In this document: piece after piece, positions 60,758 to 64,000 of the stretch
How the letters are laid out: the number at the start of each line of letters is the position of its first letter
Numbering within the stretch: position 1 is the stretch's first letter
NCBI GenBank assembly: GCA_050633625.1
Contig: JBOEGW010000011.1
Span: forward strand, 310,001 to 374,000
Direction: 5' to 3'
Source of the DNA: JBOEGW01 sp050633625
GTDB lineage: Bacteria > Pseudomonadota > Alphaproteobacteria > Rhodobacterales > Rhodobacteraceae
Length of the DNA stretch: 64,000 nucleotides
Made by a program: the position numbers and the translations under genes
Notes under the pieces: model-generated
Databases searched by the model: none
What the model saw: only the letters and a program-made list of their open reading frames with translations
Told to the model about the DNA's origin: nothing

Positions 60758-61743
60758 AACCCCAACGTAGCCCTTTGCCGTGCCAATTTGTCTGTGGTGC
60801 GCACCAGCTCGCCCGCTATGCCGGGTTCGGACACGGCATGGCCTGCGCGTGGGATCATGCGAAATTCGCTCGATGGCCAAAGTTTGTGCAGCTTCCACGC
60901 CGAATGTGGCGGGCAAATCATATCGTGGCGTCCTTGAACGATCGTTCCCGGCACATGCGCGATCTTGGTCATATTGTCCAAAATCTGCTGATCCGGCGAT
61001 AAAAATGCACCATTGGCGAAATAGTGGTTCTCCAGCCGCGCAAACGCATGGGCGTAATCCGCCGGGCTTTCCATCATAGCCCCGTCATTGTTGATTGACG
61101 CCAGCGCATTCTCCCATCCCGACCAAATGCGCGCGAACCGCACTTCTTCGCCGCGATCGCCAGAAAACAACCGCCGATTATATGCGCCAATCAAATCGTC
61201 ATGCTCATCTGCTGGGATTGGCTCGACAAAGCGCTCCCACAAGTCGGGCCAAAAATGCCCAGCGCCGCCGCCATAAAACCAATCGAGTTCGCCTTGGGTC
61301 GCCAAAAATACACCGCGCAACACAAGCCACGCCGCGCGAGACGGGTGCGCCTGAGCATAGATCAACGCCAGCGTGGCGCCCCAACTGCCGCCAAAAACGA
61401 TCCAACGCTCAATTCCGAGCGTAGTACGAATATGCTCAATGTCCTTAACAAGATGCCAGGTCGTATTTGCCATAACGCTCGCATGGGGGCGCGAACGCCC
61501 ACAGCCGCGCTGATCAAACAGCACGATCCGATAGACATTGGGATCAAAAAACCGTCGCATCGCAGGGCTGCATCCGCCGCCCGGTCCGCCGTGCAACACC
61601 ACAACCGGAATCCCGTCAGGATTGCCGCATTGTTCGACATAAAGCGTGTGACCATCACCCACATCGAGCATTTCACGCGCGAAGGGTTCGATAATCGGGT
61701 ACAAAATCGCACCTGCGCTGTTTTTTCCTGCGGCTTGTTCCAT
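60754..61743 (-). CDS. pip: Prolyl aminopeptidase (alpha/beta hydrolase)
   Basis: About 329 residues; the start may be the ATG at 61743 or the one at 61752. The oxyanion segment VVVLHGGPGGGCSPAMRRFF, FDQRGCGRSRPHA and the nucleophile elbow FGGSWGATLALIYAQ are those of peptidase family S33; IVQGRHDMICPP and RAGHAVSEPG supply the Asp and His. It removes N-terminal proline in the cytosol. It diverges from ubiG and is coupled to the methyltransferase downstream. Confidence 0.93.
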   Translation of the reverse strand: MEQAAGKNSAGAILYPIIEPFAREMLDVGDGHTLYVEQCGNPDGIPVVVLHGGPGGGCSPAMRRFFDPNVYRIVLFDQRGCGRSRPHASVMANTTWHLVKDIEHIRTTLGIERWIVFGGSWGATLALIYAQAHPSRAAWLVLRGVFLATQGELDWFYGGGAGHFWPDLWERFVEPIPADEHDDLIGAYNRRLFSGDRGEEVRFARIWSGWENALASINNDGAMMESPADYAHAFARLENHYFANGAFLSPDQQILDNMTKIAHVPGTIVQGRHDMICPPHSAWKLHKLWPSSEFRMIPRAGHAVSEPGIAGELVRTTDKLARQRATLGL

Positions 61744-61779
61744 AAGGACCATATATAACGCCGACGAACCGATCCTGCC

Positions 61780-62541
61780 ATGACGAAAGACAAGAACATG
61801 ACCGAGACCACCATTGATCCCGCAGAAGTCGCCAAATTCGAGGCGATGGCCGCCGAGTGGTGGGATGTCGGCGGCAAGTTCAAACCGCTGCACATGATGA
61901 ACCCGATCCGGCTTGACTACATTACAACCCAAATCGCCGCTGAATTTGGCCGCGATCTTGAGGGGCCAGAACCGTTCAAAGGGTTGCGGCTTCTGGATAT
62001 CGGTTGTGGCGGTGGGCTGCTCTCTGAGCCGATGGCTCGGCTTGGCGCAACAGTTGTGGGCGCGGATGCTGCCGAGGGCAATATTCCCGTGGCGCAGGTC
62101 CACGCCGATCAACAAGGGCTGGAAATTGATTACCGCCACACAACGGCAGAAGCATTGGCACAGGCAGGCGAACAGTTTGACGTGGTTCTCAACATGGAAG
62201 TTGTCGAACATGTCGCTGATCCGCTCGGCTACCTCACCGCCTGTCAGCAGCTTCTCAAACCCGGCGGGCTGATGGTGGCATCCACGATCAACCGCAACCC
62301 CAAGAGCTTTGCAGTTGCGATTATCGGGGCGGAACGAATTATGCGGTGGCTTCCGGTGGGCACCCATGATTGGAGCAAATTTATCACGCCGTCAGAACTT
62401 GGCAATTTCATCTCCCAAGCTGGACTGAGCCAAGTGGACCTAAAGGGATTCATCTTTAACCCAATCACCTGGACCTGGTCGATCTCGGCGCGAGACTTCT
62501 CGGTGAACTACGTGACCGCCAGCGTGAAACCGGGCGCTTAA
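61780..62541 (+). CDS. ubiG: UbiG, ubiquinone O-methyltransferase
   Basis: A 253-residue SAM enzyme carrying out both O-methylations in ubiquinone synthesis. EVAKFEAMAAEWWDVGGKFK, PLHMMNPIRLDYI, LLDIGCGGGLLSEPMARLGA and VVLNMEVVEHVADP are UbiG signatures; HDWSKFITPSELGNFISQAG is near the end. It converges with the MarR gene with a four-base overlap. Confidence 0.95.
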   Translation: MTKDKNMTETTIDPAEVAKFEAMAAEWWDVGGKFKPLHMMNPIRLDYITTQIAAEFGRDLEGPEPFKGLRLLDIGCGGGLLSEPMARLGATVVGADAAEGNIPVAQVHADQQGLEIDYRHTTAEALAQAGEQFDVVLNMEVVEHVADPLGYLTACQQLLKPGGLMVASTINRNPKSFAVAIIGAERIMRWLPVGTHDWSKFITPSELGNFISQAGLSQVDLKGFIFNPITWTWSISARDFSVNYVTASVKPGA

Positions 62542-63008
62542 GCGCCTTCGTCAAACGCCTCTCGGACTTCGCGCAACACCGGCAGCAAAGCCCGCACCTT
62601 CTCGGTGCCGATGCTTTCCACGACATTCGCAATGATAGGTGCAATCGCAGAAAGGGCCGCATCGCGGGCCTTGGTGCCTGCAGGGGAAATATTCACGATC
62701 TTGCGCCGTGCATCGTCCCAATCGGGATGAATATGGACATGTCCTGCCCATTCCAACTTACTCAATGTGTTGGTCATCGCGCCGCGCGTGACGTGAAACG
62801 CCTTCGCGAGCTGGGCCGGGCTTTTGGCCTCGCCCGCGCGAGCCAAATGATTGAGCACCGAAAAATGGCTTAATTCCATGCCCTTCGGCAGCGCCTTTGA
62901 CAAAGTATTGCGGGCAAGCTGATCGGCCATGAACATTTCACTGAACAATGCGACAGAAAGGCTCTCGGTTTGAGTATCGGACATTTGGGGTTTTGAACTC
63001 GCGATCAT
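62538..63008 (-). CDS. MarR-family transcriptional regulator
   Basis: A 156-residue protein; a shorter start at 62984 is possible. The winged helix reads LSHFSVLNHLARAGEAKSPA, QLAKAFHVTRGAMTNTLSKL and the wing WDDARRKIVNISPAG. Such regulators usually respond to small phenolics or oxidants and control a nearby gene, but no obvious target sits upstream. Ligand unknown. Confidence 0.88.
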   Translation of the reverse strand: MIASSKPQMSDTQTESLSVALFSEMFMADQLARNTLSKALPKGMELSHFSVLNHLARAGEAKSPAQLAKAFHVTRGAMTNTLSKLEWAGHVHIHPDWDDARRKIVNISPAGTKARDAALSAIAPIIANVVESIGTEKVRALLPVLREVREAFDEGA

Positions 63009-63081
63009 AAAGACACGTAAAGGCGGCTTGGGCGCACAATGTCATGAGGGGAGCGCGAAAATCAACCGATCTGACGCAGGG

Positions 63082-63336
63082 TTAGCCCGCGACCAAAGGA
63101 TCAAGCGCACCTTCGTTTTCCAAGGCAAACAAATCGTCGCAACCGCCCACATGCGTTTTCCCAACCCAAATCTGAGGCACGGTCCGGCGACCTGATTTTT
63201 CCATCATTTCCTTCCGCTTGCTTGGGTCACGCGCCACGTCGATTTCGACGAACTCGATCCCTTTTGAGGTCAGCAGACGTTTGGCGGCGTGGCAATAGCC
63301 GCAAAGTTGAGTGGTGTAGAGCGTTACTGTTTGCAT
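63082..63336 (-). CDS. grxC: Glutaredoxin 3
   Basis: An 84-residue dithiol glutaredoxin from the ATG at 63336 after GAAAGGG. The active site is CGYC (Cys12-Cys15; most GrxC have CPYC, so the proline is replaced by glycine). It also has TVPQIWVG with the cis-proline and HVGGCDDLFAL for glutathione binding. It reduces disulfides with glutathione. comF lies just upstream on the same strand. Confidence 0.93.
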   Translation of the reverse strand: MQTVTLYTTQLCGYCHAAKRLLTSKGIEFVEIDVARDPSKRKEMMEKSGRRTVPQIWVGKTHVGGCDDLFALENEGALDPLVAG

Positions 63337-63375
63337 TGTCGTTCCCTTTCGCACCTTGGTGCTGTTACCGGGAAC

Positions 63376-64000
63376 TTAGGTGTCCTTGGTCGCGCGCGCC
63401 AGTACAAGTGTGTGAACATGCGCGGCGCCAGCTTTTGTGGCGGCCTCAGCCGCACAGGCCAAGGTCGCACCAGAGGTCATGACATCATCAATCAAAACGA
63501 CCGAACGCCCTTCAAGGGGTTTGGATTTTGAAGGATGTGGCTCAATCGCCCCGGCGATATTGGCGAATCGCCCGTCATACCCCTTTCCAACCTGGCTTTC
63601 GGTGCGGCGGGTGCGAATCAGGCTTTGGGGCGCAACGTGCAATCCGGTGATCTGCCCCAAGGCGCGCGCAAGCTCCACGGATTGATTGTACCGGCGTTTG
63701 AAGAGCCGGGTCCAATGCAACGGGACCGGCACCAACACAGCACCCGACAATAGAATGTCCGCCCCGGCACTGCGCATCCAATTTGCGGCGGGACGAGCCA
63801 AGTCCGGGCGGTCCGCGTGCTTGAGCGATAAGGCTAAGCGCCGGCCATTGCCTTTGTATAGCAACGCTGCCCGCCCCTGATCCCATGGGCGGCCAATGCT
63901 CATACAGTCGTCACAGTGGTCCTGCGCGCCATCGCTGTCGCCCGGCAACGGTGCGCCGCATGCATCGCAAATATGGCCCGATAGGAACCACGTATCGACC
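63376..64000 (-). CDS. comF: ComF-family phosphoribosyltransferase (5' end outside window)
   Basis: The frame is open to the window edge. It shows part of the N-terminal zinc ribbon (HICDACGAPLPG and CDDC), then YKGNGRRLALSLKHADRPDL, PVPLHWTRLFKRRYNQSVEL and the PRPP loop VVLIDDVMTSGATLACAAEA. ComF homologues are needed for DNA uptake in some bacteria; here the role is unproven. The first codons are missing, so the start cannot be given. Confidence 0.9.
   Translation of the reverse strand, partial: VDTWFLSGHICDACGAPLPGDSDGAQDHCDDCMSIGRPWDQGRAALLYKGNGRRLALSLKHADRPDLARPAANWMRSAGADILLSGAVLVPVPLHWTRLFKRRYNQSVELARALGQITGLHVAPQSLIRTRRTESQVGKGYDGRFANIAGAIEPHPSKSKPLEGRSVVLIDDVMTSGATLACAAEAATKAGAAHVHTLVLARATKDT

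Noticed and set aside
62785..62800. GACGTGAAACG as a third parS site
   Set aside because: Only one half resembles parS; the left arm does not match.

Overview
The window reads as chromosomal DNA of a marine Rhodobacterales (Roseobacter-group) alphaproteobacterium. The reasons are the gene order rho-mnmE-mnmG-rsmG-parA-parB next to maf-aroE-coaE-dnaQ, an ECF11-type rpoE-chrR pair, DUF5928 and DUF2793 proteins, a TRAP transporter with a TakP-like binding protein, and moderate-to-high GC. It is mostly core genome. No tRNA, rRNA, insertion sequence, integrase or CRISPR array was recognised.

Region by region: (1) 1-10558 holds grpE/hrcA (-), rph-rdgB-hemW (+) and the origin-proximal block parB-parA-rsmG-mnmG-mnmE-rho (-), with two perfect 16-bp parS palindromes inside rsmG and at the start of mnmG. 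(2) 10640-11079 is the only long gene-free stretch. It is AT-rich, carries about six DnaA-box-like 9-mers, and the genes on both sides read away from it, so it is the best candidate for oriC. (3) 11080-17650 holds maf, a catalytically degenerate shikimate-dehydrogenase homologue, coaE, dnaQ, a DUF2793 protein, aroQ with an SD-masking leader, a second E. coli-like AroE, and rpoE-chrR behind an ECF11-type promoter. (4) 17700-22710 is a TRAP operon whose two membrane subunits are both enlarged. (5) 22720-26110 (-) is an arsenate-resistance operon, GAPDH-DUF1036-arsJ, with a perfect palindrome at its head. (6) 26098-30629 holds cysG, a TrpD2-like gene, RNase D, hpf and ptsN. (7) 30626-40907 is a polysaccharide region: a compact minus-strand run cysQ-kdsB-GT2-galU-GT4-GT2-GT14-sulfotransferase, with a KpsM-type export permease diverging from it. 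(8) 40904-45798 holds alkB, dnaK-dnaJ and radC. (9) 45795-54574 holds a PstS-OmpA fusion, a membrane-anchored unknown, secA, a parvulin, argJ, mutT and a 43-residue small gene. (10) 54646-59994 (-) is rimP-nusA-ylxR-infB, headed by a leader with a promoter and an intrinsic terminator just before the rimP start. (11) 60143-64000 holds a methyltransferase, prolyl aminopeptidase, ubiG, a MarR regulator, grxC and a truncated comF.

How the parts work together: ParA/ParB act on the parS pair beside the presumed origin. AroQ and the second AroE supply consecutive shikimate-pathway steps, while the origin-linked AroE appears to have lost catalysis. The ArsJ-linked GAPDH makes 1-arseno-3-phosphoglycerate for ArsJ to export. 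CysQ would clear the PAP by-product of the sulfotransferase at the other end of the same glycan gene run, which points to a sulfated surface polysaccharide. The items most worth a second look are the AroE displacement, the DUF1036 gene locked into the arsenate operon, the nusA-operon attenuator, the aroQ leader and the sulfated-glycan operon. None of these is a wholly unknown defence or mobile system, and I saw no sign of one.
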